This document shows positions 49,901-59,700 of a stretch of DNA of 64,000 nt, piece by piece. Positions within the stretch are counted from its first letter, which is position 1. Every line of letters begins with the position of its first letter. Below the pieces are notes generated by a model. The model did no database searches, was not told where the DNA came from, and saw only the letters and a program-made list of their open reading frames with translations. The position numbers and the translations under genes were made by a program. This stretch comes from Allohahella sp002354735 (GTDB taxonomy: Bacteria; Pseudomonadota; Gammaproteobacteria; Pseudomonadales; Oleiphilaceae): contig NZ_CP172312.1 of NCBI RefSeq assembly GCF_047946665.1, positions 62,001 to 126,000 on the forward strand, in the 5' to 3' direction.

Positions 49901-50629
49901 CTAGCCAGCAGGAGCATCAGAAGAATGAATTTCGCTTGAAACCAGGGTGCTGTTGAACAGCCTGATCGCCTTCTCCTGATAGCTGCGCCAGTTCTGCAAA
50001 TCATCCTTGGGTATGCTGATGGATTGGAACTTCAAGTGCGGCGTAAGTCGCGCGCCTCTGAGATTGCAGTAAACGGCTGATTTCGAACACTCAATCATAG
50101 ATGCGTCGTTGCTGCCACGAGTCTTGATCAGGATGTACTCATAAGCATGCTGTTCGTATCGTTCGGCGGTGTTGTTCCAAATCAGGCCGGTTGAATATGG
50201 TGCATCCGCAGGGTGTGACTTACTACTTGCACCCTCGAAATAAACGCCTAGAGCCAGATTGCCGGAATCTGTCGAAGGGTCCGTGAATCCTATATGAAAC
50301 CAGAATTTGTTCGAGACGCGATCAGTGTCCAGCCCAGGATTGGCGTCAAGTTGCTCTTTTCGCCAGAGCGCATACGGCTTTTCGCTATCAGAGTCCCACT
50401 CCATGTCGGTGCTTGTTCTCGTTACCGAGCGATTATCTTCGTCGATGTCCTCAAAATTGTAGAGATACAGCGCGCCGAAGGGCACACGCAGGGTATAGGT
50501 GACTTCCTCTGACTTGAGATACACCGTCCAAGGGGTCTCATAGGTGTTCGGCGCCTGATCTTCACAAGCACCCAGGAGCAGCAGACCGATGAGTCCGCTG
50601 CAGCATCTGAGAAAATTATACGCCTTCAA
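49901..50629 (-). CDS. lipoprotein, tandem copy B (candidate immunity protein)
   Basis: The gene starts at a TTG (50627-50629) because only this gives a complete lipoprotein signal (KAYNFLRCCSGLIGLLLLGA with C next). The product is 242 aa, roughly 85 percent identical by eye to the copy at 50649. After the lipidated Cys it has a beta-rich domain (WTVYLKSEEVTYTLRVPFGA) and a conserved pair of Cys (IECSKSAVYCNLRG). It ends SSEIHSSDAPAG. It is separated from copy A by 19 bp. Confidence 0.75.
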   Translation of the reverse strand: MKAYNFLRCCSGLIGLLLLGACEDQAPNTYETPWTVYLKSEEVTYTLRVPFGALYLYNFEDIDEDNRSVTRTSTDMEWDSDSEKPYALWRKEQLDANPGLDTDRVSNKFWFHIGFTDPSTDSGNLALGVYFEGASSKSHPADAPYSTGLIWNNTAERYEQHAYEYILIKTRGSNDASMIECSKSAVYCNLRGARLTPHLKFQSISIPKDDLQNWRSYQEKAIRLFNSTLVSSEIHSSDAPAG

Positions 50630-50648
50630 AATCGACGGCTCTGCTGTC

Positions 50649-51368
50649 TCATGTGTTTTCAGAATGGATTTCGCTCGACACCAAAGTGCTGTTGAACAGC
50701 CTGATCGCCTTCTCCTGATAGCTGCGCCAGTTCTGCAGGTCGTCCTTCGGTATGCTAATGGTGTCGAAATTTAGATGGGGCGACAAACGAGCTCCACGCA
50801 AATTACAATAAACCGCTGACTTCGAGCACTCGATCATGGATGCGTCATTTCTGTCTCGAGTCTTGATCAGGATGTACTCATAACCAGGCTGTTCGTATCG
50901 TTCGGCGGTGTTGTTCCAAATTAATCCGGTTGAGTATGGTGCATTCGAAGGGCGTCCCTTACTACTCGCTCCCTCGAAGTAGACGCGTAGCGCCAGTTTG
51001 CCGGCATCCATGGATGGATCTATAAAGCCGATGTGAAACCAGAATTTGTTCGAGACGTGGTCAGTGTTCAAGCCAGGAGTGGCGTCAAGTTGTTCTTTCC
51101 GCCAGAGCGCATACGGCTTCTCGCTGTCGGAATCCCACTCCATTTCGGTGCTTGTTCGCACTACCGAGCGATTATCCTCGTCGATGTCTTCGAAATTGTA
51201 GAGATACAGTGCACCGAAGGGCACACGCAGGGTATAGCTGACTTCCTCTGACTTGAGATACACCGTCCAGGGGGTGTCATAAGTGTTCGGCGGCTGATCT
51301 TCACAAGCACCCAGGAGCAGCAGACCGATGAGTCCGCTGCAGCATTTGAGAAAATTATACGCCTTCAA
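50649..51368 (-). CDS. lipoprotein, tandem copy A (candidate immunity protein)
   Basis: Same plan as copy B: TTG start at 51366-51368, lipobox LLLGAC, 239 aa. It starts 19 bp after the 436-aa substrate gene ends. The 19-bp spacer is nearly identical to that between copy A and copy B, which shows that the duplication unit included spacer and gene. It would sit in the outer or inner membrane facing the periplasm. Tandem lipoproteins directly behind a toxin-like gene are typical immunity genes; here this is inference. Confidence 0.77.
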   Translation of the reverse strand: MKAYNFLKCCSGLIGLLLLGACEDQPPNTYDTPWTVYLKSEEVSYTLRVPFGALYLYNFEDIDEDNRSVVRTSTEMEWDSDSEKPYALWRKEQLDATPGLNTDHVSNKFWFHIGFIDPSMDAGKLALRVYFEGASSKGRPSNAPYSTGLIWNNTAERYEQPGYEYILIKTRDRNDASMIECSKSAVYCNLRGARLSPHLNFDTISIPKDDLQNWRSYQEKAIRLFNSTLVSSEIHSENT

Positions 51369-51387
51369 AATCGACGGCTCTGCTGTC

Positions 51388-52698
51388 TCATGCTTGTTCG
51401 GTCGTTTGAGCTCTGAGCTCTGTGAAAAGATCGAAGCGAAGTTGTCTATGGGCGTCGTTGACAGGGTGGTACTCCATTACCGGCTCATCGGTTGCCAAGT
51501 GGGCTGCCACCTCAGCGTCCGTCAGTTTGACAACGGCTTTCGTCTCTACGAGATGCTCGAAGCTTGCTTGAAATGCGGCTGAAGAATCAAGACTTTTACC
51601 AGATACCAGCGCATCTACATCACGCCCAATACTGCCCATCTGCCAGGCATATTGGAACGCAGCAGAAAAGCTATCCTCGGTCATCTTCTCAAAATCTACC
51701 CCTGCCTGTTCGAATAGAACTTTGTCATCGACCTGATAGTATTCACCCTCGAATTCGAACACCCGATCGAGGTTTGCGGCTGGTCTGGCAAGGCTTGGGT
51801 CGAACGCCGGGAGGTCATCCACGGGCACCATGAGTCCGGCCTGCACGAAGTTCATCTTTCGTTCCCTCTCCGCAACAATTCGATCGGAGGGTAGCTCATC
51901 CTTGATCTGTTCAAGGTCGGGCGAATGCAAGCGATCAAGCGCGGAACCATGATCTGAGTCGAATGCCTTGTCGAATAGCACTTCAATGCGCTGCGTCTCT
52001 TTATTCACAACTGTGATGAAGCGGCCGTCCCTACTGGCCTTGATATCATAGCGAGGATCATTTGCATATTCGGAGGGGCGCCGCCCGAGCTCGGCCTCGT
52101 CTTGCGCCAGAATCGCGTTTTCGCTACCTTCCGATTTCGCGATATGTTCGTCGCCAGGGATTCCGATGAACTGCGCGTTTCCAGGGAAGTAGTTTCCCAT
52201 CCCCTTCGATTCCCAGACCGCTCTGTCGGTATGCATGATCTGATAGGTGTTGAAAAGTTCTGGGCGGCCTTTGTCGGCGGCATTCCTGGCCAGTCCAATA
52301 ACGGCCTTATCGATATCGTGCGAGAACTTATCAAGCGTAAGCGTGTACTGCTCCGGATTAGCCATCTTCGCTCTGAAATTGCCTTCCAGCGCCATGCCAC
52401 CGATCGCGCCAGAATAGGTGGTGATTTGCGCCTGCATAAGCAGTTGCTCGTTTCCGGTCACTGAATAAAGCTCCAGATAAGCGCCTGCTCGATCACCCTG
52501 GTCGAGACGGGCGCTGGCCTTATCAACAGCCTGGGCCAATTCCTGGTCCGAGGGTGTTCTCGGTGCAATTGCGCCAGTGAATTCGAAGGCTTTCAGTTCA
52601 GTGGGCGTGCCGCTGCTGCTGGTGGCCGACAGGCGCGCATTACTAGCTTCGCTGATAGCGAACGAATCAAGCGAGCGAGCGGCAGTGATCGATGTCAT
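51388..52698 (-). CDS. putative T3SS substrate/toxin (436 aa)
   Basis: Start ATG 52698, with GGAAGAG upstream. The N-terminus is MTSITAARSLDSFAISEASN, Ser/Ala/Thr-rich and lacking a signal peptide. No catalytic motif is recognised; the middle contains IMHTDRAVWESKGMGNYFPG and the end is acidic and helical. The gene is preceded by two CTAGGG boxes and CACAAT at 23 bp and is followed by two lipoprotein genes. The first four residues, MTSI, are shared with the 302-aa filament-like protein. Confidence 0.72.
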   Translation of the reverse strand: MTSITAARSLDSFAISEASNARLSATSSSGTPTELKAFEFTGAIAPRTPSDQELAQAVDKASARLDQGDRAGAYLELYSVTGNEQLLMQAQITTYSGAIGGMALEGNFRAKMANPEQYTLTLDKFSHDIDKAVIGLARNAADKGRPELFNTYQIMHTDRAVWESKGMGNYFPGNAQFIGIPGDEHIAKSEGSENAILAQDEAELGRRPSEYANDPRYDIKASRDGRFITVVNKETQRIEVLFDKAFDSDHGSALDRLHSPDLEQIKDELPSDRIVAERERKMNFVQAGLMVPVDDLPAFDPSLARPAANLDRVFEFEGEYYQVDDKVLFEQAGVDFEKMTEDSFSAAFQYAWQMGSIGRDVDALVSGKSLDSSAAFQASFEHLVETKAVVKLTDAEVAAHLATDEPVMEYHPVNDAHRQLRFDLFTELRAQTTEQA

Positions 52699-52735
52699 GA
52701 GGGCTCTTCCATGATGGGTGACGACAAGTCACCTC

Positions 52736-52796
52736 ATTGTGCCCAGATCCACCCTGTCCCGCAGCTAGGGCGAACCCTAGCTAGGGTTTACCCTAG
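52736..52796 (-). promoter_or_regulatory. double CTAGGG palindrome upstream of the 436-aa gene
   Basis: Boxes at 52765-52780 (spacer CGAA) and 52781-52796 (spacer TTTA) abut. The -10-like CACAAT (52736-52741 in complement) lies 23 bp from the box. The outer box overlaps the stop codon of the lysR gene, so here it can only serve the leftward gene. Confidence 0.83.
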
Positions 52797-53680
52797 GTCT
52801 GCTCAAACAGCCCCATCACCAGCGCCCGCATCACCCCCGCCGCAGGCGACAGCGCCCGATCCCTAGACCAGGCCAGCACACACTGTCGCCTGGGCACCGG
52901 TGCCACGATAGGCACCGCCACAAGCCCATCCACATGGCTCGCAAGCAGCGTCTGCGATGGCAGTATTGTGTAGCCAAGCCCGCGACCGACCAGATCCAGT
53001 TGCACCCGTAAAGAGTCCACCTCAAGGTCAGTCTTGAAGGCAAGATCCTCCTTGAATGCCGTTTGCTCCAAAAGCGCACGCAAGCCATGCCGTCGACCCG
53101 GCAGGATCAGTGGCAATTGGAGCACCTCCTGAAAACTGATCGAGGCCTCAAGAGCTTCGGGATGATCCCGGCGACAGATCAGATGCAGGTCTTCACTCCC
53201 CAACGATGTAGTCGCCAGGCTGGCGCTGAGCGAGCTGCTGTACAGGATCGCGATATCCAGACTGCCGTCCAGCAGGCGCTCCTGCAGATCACCGCTGAGG
53301 GTTTCGAAGATGCTCAGATGCACCTTTGGATAAGCCCGGCGATACGACTCCACGAGCTTGCCAGTCAGCCGTACGCCGATGCTTGGTGGCAGACCAAAGG
53401 CAAGGCTGCCGATAATACTTTCACTTTGCACCGTCAAGGCCTGCTCAAGCGCGGTCGCCTCATCCAGCAGCGTTCGTGCATGCCGCTGCACCAGAACCCC
53501 TGCTTCAGTAAGAACCACGCCACGACCAGTCCGTCGAAACAGCGAAACCTTCAACTCAGTTTCGAGCTGCCGGATTAGCCGGCCCAGTGACGGCTGAGAC
53601 AAATCAGTAAGTCGTGCCGCACCGGCCAGGCTACCAACCTCGGCCACCTGCATGAACACTCGAAGCTGCTTGATATCCAT
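52793..53680 (-). CDS. LysR-family transcriptional regulator (1)
   Basis: From the ATG at 53680 (MDIKQLRVFMQVAEVGSLAG) the product is 295 aa with the LysR helix-turn-helix and effector-binding domain. An upstream in-frame Met (53692) is possible. It is divergent from an EamA transporter gene, which it probably controls. The palindrome at its 3' end belongs to the neighbouring substrate gene. Confidence 0.92.
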   Translation of the reverse strand: MDIKQLRVFMQVAEVGSLAGAARLTDLSQPSLGRLIRQLETELKVSLFRRTGRGVVLTEAGVLVQRHARTLLDEATALEQALTVQSESIIGSLAFGLPPSIGVRLTGKLVESYRRAYPKVHLSIFETLSGDLQERLLDGSLDIAILYSSSLSASLATTSLGSEDLHLICRRDHPEALEASISFQEVLQLPLILPGRRHGLRALLEQTAFKEDLAFKTDLEVDSLRVQLDLVGRGLGYTILPSQTLLASHVDGLVAVPIVAPVPRRQCVLAWSRDRALSPAAGVMRALVMGLFEQT

Positions 53681-53799
53681 GAGACATGCCATACGAAATA
53701 TGAATAGCTGATACTCTGGCGATGCGCTTGGTGAATAGCAAGCGGAGGCGCAACATAAGGCTTCTTCGGACAGAGTCGTCGATCATCAAGGAGCATGTC

Positions 53800-54738
53800 G
53801 TGACACGGAAACAGGTACTTCATTCAGGCTTGATACTGGTCGCCCTGGCTACATTCGCCATGGCCTTCAAGGGCATATTTGCGCGCCTGGTATATCAGGA
53901 AGGTGTGGAGGTGAATGCGCTGCTGGTATGGCGTTTCATACTGGCGGTTCCGCTGTTCTGGTTCGGCGGAATGTTCATGCTGCGCGGGCGCGACAGGTCG
54001 CGGTTGACCCGGAAGCAGTGGTACCTGTGTGCCTTCACCGGATTTCTGTTCTTCATCAGCGCCTGGTGTGATTTCCATGCCATAGAAGCGCTCGGCGCCA
54101 GCATCTCGCGGATGGTGCTGTATCTGTTTCCAGCGATTCTGATCCTCATCGAGGCACTGGAGCTCAGGCAGATGCCGACCATCCGCCAGCTGCTGATTTT
54201 CACCGGAGCCTGGATTGGCATTGGCATGATCGTTTTGCCCGATTGGCAGGGCGGAGAGCTTGACGCTGTCGGTCTGGCCTACGGCCTCGGCGCTGCGCTG
54301 TCGTACGCGATCTTCTGGCGCATGAGTCAGCCAATCATGAATGCCATCGGCTCAGTGCGCTTCAACCAGGTGACGAACAGTTTTACCCTGGCCGCGATGG
54401 CAATCTTTCTGTTGCCGACGCTTGAACCGGCGCAGCTGGTGCTGACGCCTGTCGCCTTCGGGTGGATGTCCCTCCTGGTGATTTTCTCCACCGTGGTGCC
54501 ATTCTTTATTCTTTTCGAGGGCATTAGGCGCTCGAACTCGGTGGAGGCAGGCGTAGTGGCGATGTTCGGACCAGTGGTGACGGTCGTCGTTGCGCTGGCA
54601 GTGTTCCCGGATGAGGCGCTGAGCCTCGTGCAGTGGGCTGGCATCATAGTAGTGCTGGTGAGCGTGGGCGTGTTGAAGCTGGTCAAAGCACGACCCGCTG
54701 CCGTTATCACCGGCACAGCTGGACCTGTGCGAACGTGA
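53800..54738 (+). CDS. EamA/DMT-family transporter
   Basis: The GTG at 53800 has AAGGAG six bases upstream, giving 312 aa with ten hydrophobic segments in two EamA halves (ATFAMAFKGIFARLVYQEGV; second half FNQVTNSFTLAAMAIFLLPT). Members export amino acids or metabolites. It is divergent from lysR, likely its regulator. An in-frame start at 53722 has no ribosome site. Confidence 0.88.
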   Translation: MTRKQVLHSGLILVALATFAMAFKGIFARLVYQEGVEVNALLVWRFILAVPLFWFGGMFMLRGRDRSRLTRKQWYLCAFTGFLFFISAWCDFHAIEALGASISRMVLYLFPAILILIEALELRQMPTIRQLLIFTGAWIGIGMIVLPDWQGGELDAVGLAYGLGAALSYAIFWRMSQPIMNAIGSVRFNQVTNSFTLAAMAIFLLPTLEPAQLVLTPVAFGWMSLLVIFSTVVPFFILFEGIRRSNSVEAGVVAMFGPVVTVVVALAVFPDEALSLVQWAGIIVVLVSVGVLKLVKARPAAVITGTAGPVRT

Positions 54739-54829
54739 ATAAATCGTCGCGGCCTTGCAAAGTCTCTTTGTAGACTGGCGCAAGATCGTATAAAACTACA
54801 CCATCGTCCAAAATAACAAGGAAACGGAA

Positions 54830-55066
54830 ATGGCGCTTACACATGATCTCGTCGCTGAAACCAATCTGCTGGTGCTGTTCAGTCTGTCTTCCACGCAGGA
54901 AGGCCTCAAGGTCCACAAGCACTCGGCTGCACCTGAGGCTGTAGCGGCTGCTGAGCGGCTGTATCAGAAAGGTTTGGTAACCCAGAACGACGGTGGTTAT
55001 CTTACCGATCTCGGCATTGAGGCTGCAGAACATGCCCAGAGGCTCACTGCGATTCTGACCAGCTAA
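54830..55066 (+). CDS. small conserved protein (TIGR02647 type)
   Basis: This 78-aa protein (AAGGAAAC upstream) matches from memory the TIGR02647 family of gammaproteobacteria: LVLFSLSSTQEGLKVHKHSA, LYQKGLVTQNDGGYLTDLG, EHAQRLTAILTS. It is a winged-helix-sized protein of unknown role. The next gene starts 9 bp downstream. Confidence 0.82.
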   Translation: MALTHDLVAETNLLVLFSLSSTQEGLKVHKHSAAPEAVAAAERLYQKGLVTQNDGGYLTDLGIEAAEHAQRLTAILTS

Positions 55067-55075
55067 TCTTCCGCC

Positions 55076-56086
55076 ATGGAAGTTCGTTGGCTCAACGATT
55101 TTATCGCCCTGGCGCATACCCGGCACTTCTCCCGGGCAGCCGATCAGCAGAATGTCACACAGCCCACTTTCAGCAGGCGGATAAAGCTATTGGAGGAGGA
55201 GATGGGCGCGCTGCTGATCAACCGCAATACGCTGCCGCTTTCGCTGACGCCAGCTGGCGAAGTATTCCTGCGGTCTGCAGAGCGTATCACCGCCTTACTG
55301 GCGGACACCCGCGAGCAATGCCAGCGCATACAGGCCGACGATACCGAGCGCCTCAACTTCGCGACCTCGCAGTCGCTGTATATCAGTCTTTACCAAAGCT
55401 GGTTGAAGCCTCTCGGCGAGCGGCTCGACCTCACCTTCGACTACGATCTCAATTCTTCGAAGTGGGGCGCGCGTGAATTCGCCGATGCGCTTTTGAGTGG
55501 CAGCACTGACTTGATGCTGACCTATTGGCATCCGGACATGTCGCTATTTAGTGCCGAGCAGGCCCAACTGCTACAACACATCACAGTCAATCATGAGCAA
55601 CTCTTACTTTGTAGCGCGAGTAACGCGGCTGGTGAGCCTGTGCACGCTGCCGGACGTGATCGGGGTTCGAGGGGTAGTCTGCCTTGCATCGTGTATGACG
55701 ATGATGCACTACTGGGGCCTGTTGTGAAATCGACGATGGAATCGGTCGATCTTGGGGTTAGCCTCGAGGTGGTCTGTTCCGAGAAGCACTGTATTGGCGT
55801 GAAGGCACTTGTGAAAGGCGGCTTCGGCGTAGGCTGGTTGCCTGGCCGGCTCGTGCGTACAGCACTTCAGCACCGGCAGCTCGCACTCATCGATCAGGTG
55901 CAGAGTTGCATACCTCTCGAGGTACGGCTGTATCGCCTGCGCAACAATTCGCACTCGCAGTTGACCTATCTTTGGGAAAGCCTCGAAAGGCAGGGCGCTC
56001 AGCTACTCGGAGAGCAGACTGATGAGGTCGACGGACACGGAGTCTCTAAAGACCCTGCCTCCAGAGTCAGAACTTACTCGCCGTAA
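55076..56086 (+). CDS. LysR-family transcriptional regulator (2)
   Basis: This 336-aa protein has the LysR helix-turn-helix (MEVRWLNDFIALAHTRHFSR, AADQQNVTQPTFSRRIKLLE) and a substrate-binding domain. It ends in a longer polar tail than usual. It starts 9 bp after the TIGR02647-type gene. Target unknown. Confidence 0.92.
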   Translation: MEVRWLNDFIALAHTRHFSRAADQQNVTQPTFSRRIKLLEEEMGALLINRNTLPLSLTPAGEVFLRSAERITALLADTREQCQRIQADDTERLNFATSQSLYISLYQSWLKPLGERLDLTFDYDLNSSKWGAREFADALLSGSTDLMLTYWHPDMSLFSAEQAQLLQHITVNHEQLLLCSASNAAGEPVHAAGRDRGSRGSLPCIVYDDDALLGPVVKSTMESVDLGVSLEVVCSEKHCIGVKALVKGGFGVGWLPGRLVRTALQHRQLALIDQVQSCIPLEVRLYRLRNNSHSQLTYLWESLERQGAQLLGEQTDEVDGHGVSKDPASRVRTYSP

Positions 56087-56147
56087 ACCACAGTTTCGTA
56101 GTTGCCAATAATGCCGAGGATGCTGTTGGCATCCTTGTCAGCTCGGC

Positions 56148-56579
56148 TCAGATCGCTGCGGGCTTCTCGGCTGCTGGCTTTGCTGCAACTACTGGCCGAC
56201 TCATTTTGAGGTACAAGCCAATCGCTGTGAAATGCGCTGCTGCCAGTAACGCTACAGCACTGGCGATGAGCTGATTGTAAGTCAGCCAATCGACGATCGC
56301 CGTCGCGAAATAGATACAGAGTACAAAGCAGAAGCCGACGAGCAATTTGCGCTTTACGGCAATCACCGGCCAGGCGAAAAGCAGCAAGGGCAAAATTGTC
56401 CAGAAACCGATGATCCAGGGGTTGATGGCTTCGGCAGCGGCTTGTTCGTTCAGAAGCTGAGTGTTGACGGCGTTGACTGCAAACCACTTGTCAGCGAAAA
56501 CGGCTATCAGCAGGAGTAGGTAGCTCAACTGCATGGCGAGCAGCATTCGGGGGGCTTTTCCAGATACGTCAGAGGTCAT
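56148..56579 (-). CDS. DUF2069 membrane protein
   Basis: This 143-aa protein has four transmembrane helices and the family-typical NPWIIGFWTILPLLLFAWPV and FVLCIYFATAIVDWL stretches. DUF2069 proteins are common in gammaproteobacteria with unknown function. A Lys/Ala/Pro tail follows the last helix. Confidence 0.82.
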   Translation of the reverse strand: MTSDVSGKAPRMLLAMQLSYLLLLIAVFADKWFAVNAVNTQLLNEQAAAEAINPWIIGFWTILPLLLFAWPVIAVKRKLLVGFCFVLCIYFATAIVDWLTYNQLIASAVALLAAAHFTAIGLYLKMSRPVVAAKPAAEKPAAI

Positions 56580-56778
56580 GGGATCCTAACTAGGCTTGAA
56601 ACAGGTTGAAACAGGTCGAAAATAGTACGATCACTTCGGCAGCTGACACCATTGGCCAGACACAAAAACTCTACGCAAGCAGGTTGCGAAATCATCGCTG
56701 AGCACCGAGAATGGGTGAGCCGCAAAGCCAAAGCGAATCTCCCCGACACCCCAAAATCAATGGTCCAACTCCCATAGC

Positions 56779-59700
56779 ATGACACAATTCATACATCTGC
56801 GCGTGCATTCAGACTTCTCCCTGGCCAATGGACTGGCGAAGGTGAAAGCCCTGGTAGGCGCAGCTGCAAAGCAGAAGATGCCCGCGCTGGCACTCACCGA
56901 CCAGACCAACCTCTGTGGTGCCATCAAGTTCTACAAGGCCTGCGAAGGCGCGGGTGTGAAGCCTATCATCGGTAGCGATCTGCGCGTGGTCGACCCGGAT
57001 ATGCCAGGCCAGATTTCAACGCTCTGCTTGCTGGTCTGTGATCATAAGGGCTATCGAAATCTCACCCGGCTTATCTCCAGAGCATATACAGACGAGCAGC
57101 GTCAGGGCGACCCGGTCGTCAACCGCCACTGGATTCGTGAGCACGCCGAAGGACTCATTGCCCTGTCATGCGCACAATATGGCGATGTCGGGCAGGCATT
57201 GCTGGCTGGCAAGCAGGATCTGGCGCGCACGCGCCTGGACAGCTGGCGTTCGATTTTTGGAGACCGCTTCTATCTCGAGGTCCAGCGCACCGGGCGCAAC
57301 GGCGACGATCAGTGCGTGTACGAAAGCGTCATGCTCGCGCAGGAGACCGGCTGCCCGGTGGTGGCGACCAACGACGTCCACTTTCTCAGCGCGACAGACT
57401 TCGAAGCGCACGAGGCGCGAGTCTGTATCGGCCAGAGCCGCACACTGGACGATTCACGCCGCAGCCGTGATTTCAGCGACGCGCAGTACTTCAAGAGCGC
57501 CGAAGAAATGGCCGAGCTCTTCGCCGATCTCCCTGAGGCTATTGAAAACACCGTCGAGATCGCCAAGCGCTGCAGTCTGACCATCCCGCTTGGCAAGTAC
57601 TTCCTGCCGAACTATCCGATTCCGGAAGGCATGACGCTCGACCAGTTCTTCGTGAAGGTAAGTGAAGACGGCTTGCAGGCGCGACTGGAGTTCCTCTATC
57701 CAGACGAAGCGGTGCGTGCGGAGCGTTATCCAACCTATCGTGACAGGCTCAAATTTGAGCTTGATATCATCACGCAAATGGGTTTCCCCGGCTACTTCCT
57801 CATCGTAATGGATTTCATCCGCTGGGCTCGGGAAAACAAGATTCCTGTCGGGCCTGGCCGAGGCTCCGGGGCGGGCTCGCTCGTCGCTTACGTGCTGGGC
57901 ATTACCGATCTCGACCCGCTGGCCTACGATCTGCTGTTCGAGCGCTTCCTGAATCCAGAGCGTGTCTCGATGCCCGACTTCGACGTCGATTTCTGTATGG
58001 ATGGTCGCGACGACGTCATCAACTACGTGGCGGAAACCTACGGTCGAACGGCCGTATCCCAGATCATCACTTTCGGCACCATGGCCGCCAAGGCCGTAGT
58101 TCGCGATGTGGCGCGAGTGCAGGGCAAGCCTTATTCGCTGGGCGACCGGCTCTCGAAGATGATCCCATTCGAAGTCGGCATGACGCTGTCCAAGGCATGG
58201 GAGCAGGAAGAGGCGCTTCGGGATTATATCAATAACGATGAAGAGGCCGCCGAAGTCTGGGAAATGGCGGTCAAGCTCGAAGGCGTGACGCGAAACGTGG
58301 GCAAGCACGCCGGTGGAGTCGTCATCGCGCCAACCGAGCTTACCGACTTCTCGCCGCTCTATTGTGACGAGCACGGCGGTGGTCTGGTGACCCAGTACGA
58401 TAAGGACGATGTCGAGTCGGCAGGCCTCGTGAAGTTCGACTTCCTCGGTCTGCGGACCCTGACCATCGTCGACTGGGCGATCAAGATCATCAATGCCCAG
58501 CGCGAGAAAATCAATGAGCCGCCGCTCGATATCGCTCGAATCGATCTCGAAGACAAGGCGGTTTTCGACACGCTGAAACGCGCTGAAACGACTGCTGTCT
58601 TTCAGCTTGAAAGTCGCGGTATGAAGGAGTTGATCCGTCGTCTGCTCCCTGATCGCTTCGAAGACATCATCGCCCTTGTAGCCCTGTTCCGCCCGGGTCC
58701 GCTACAAAGCGGCATGGTCGATGACTTTATCAATCGAAAGCATGGCCGCGCGCCGCTGGCCTATCCCCATACCGACTTTCAGCATGAGTCTCTAAAGCCT
58801 GTACTGGAGCCAACCTACGGCATCATCCTGTACCAGGAGCAGGTCATGCAGATTGCCCAGGTCATGGCCGGCTACAGTCTAGGCGGTGCCGACCTGCTGC
58901 GTCGTGCGATGGGTAAGAAGAAACAGGAGGAGATGGACAAGCAGAAGGCCTTCTTCGTCGACGGCAGTGAGCAGAACGGCATCTCTCGGGATCTTGCGGA
59001 GAAAATCTTCGATCTTGTGGAGAAATTCGCGGGTTACGGCTTCAACAAATCGCACTCCGCTGCTTATGCCCTGGTTTCCTATCAGACTGCCTGGCTGAAA
59101 ACCAACTATCCCGCGCCCTTCATGGCGGCGGTGTTGACGGCTGAAATGCAGAACATCGACAAGGTGGTCACCCTCATCGAAGAGTGTCGCCGCATGAAGC
59201 TGGTGGTGCGCCTACCGGACGTCAATGTCAGCAGCTTCACCTTCACGGTCAACGACGATGGCGACGTGGTTTATGGTCTTGGCGCCGTAAAGGGTCTGGG
59301 TGAGGGGCCCGTGCAGAGTATTACTGAAGCGCGAAAAAATGGGCCCTTCGAGGACCTGTTCGACTTCTGCCGCCGTGTGGATTTGCGCAAGGTCAACAAG
59401 CGTGCGCTGGAGGCGCTTATCAAGTCAGGCGCGCTCGATGCCCTCGGGCCAGGCCGCGCGAAGATGCTTGCAGTACTGGAGGACGCGGTCAAGCAGGCCG
59501 ACCAGCACAATCGAAATGAAAGCGCTGGCATGATGGACATGTTCGGAGACGATGCAGTGGCTGTCGAGGCAGATCCATTCGCCTCTGCCGCACGCATCCG
59601 CGAATGGAGTGACAAGCAGCGACTTGCCTATGAGAAGGACACGCTGGGCCTGTATCTCAGCGGCCATCCCTTCGACGAGTACGAATCCGAGGCACGCCGT

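Noticed and set aside
57454..58374. 306-codon leftward open frame inside dnaE
   Set aside because: It is antisense to the conserved polymerase core and has no family resemblance. It is a coding shadow.
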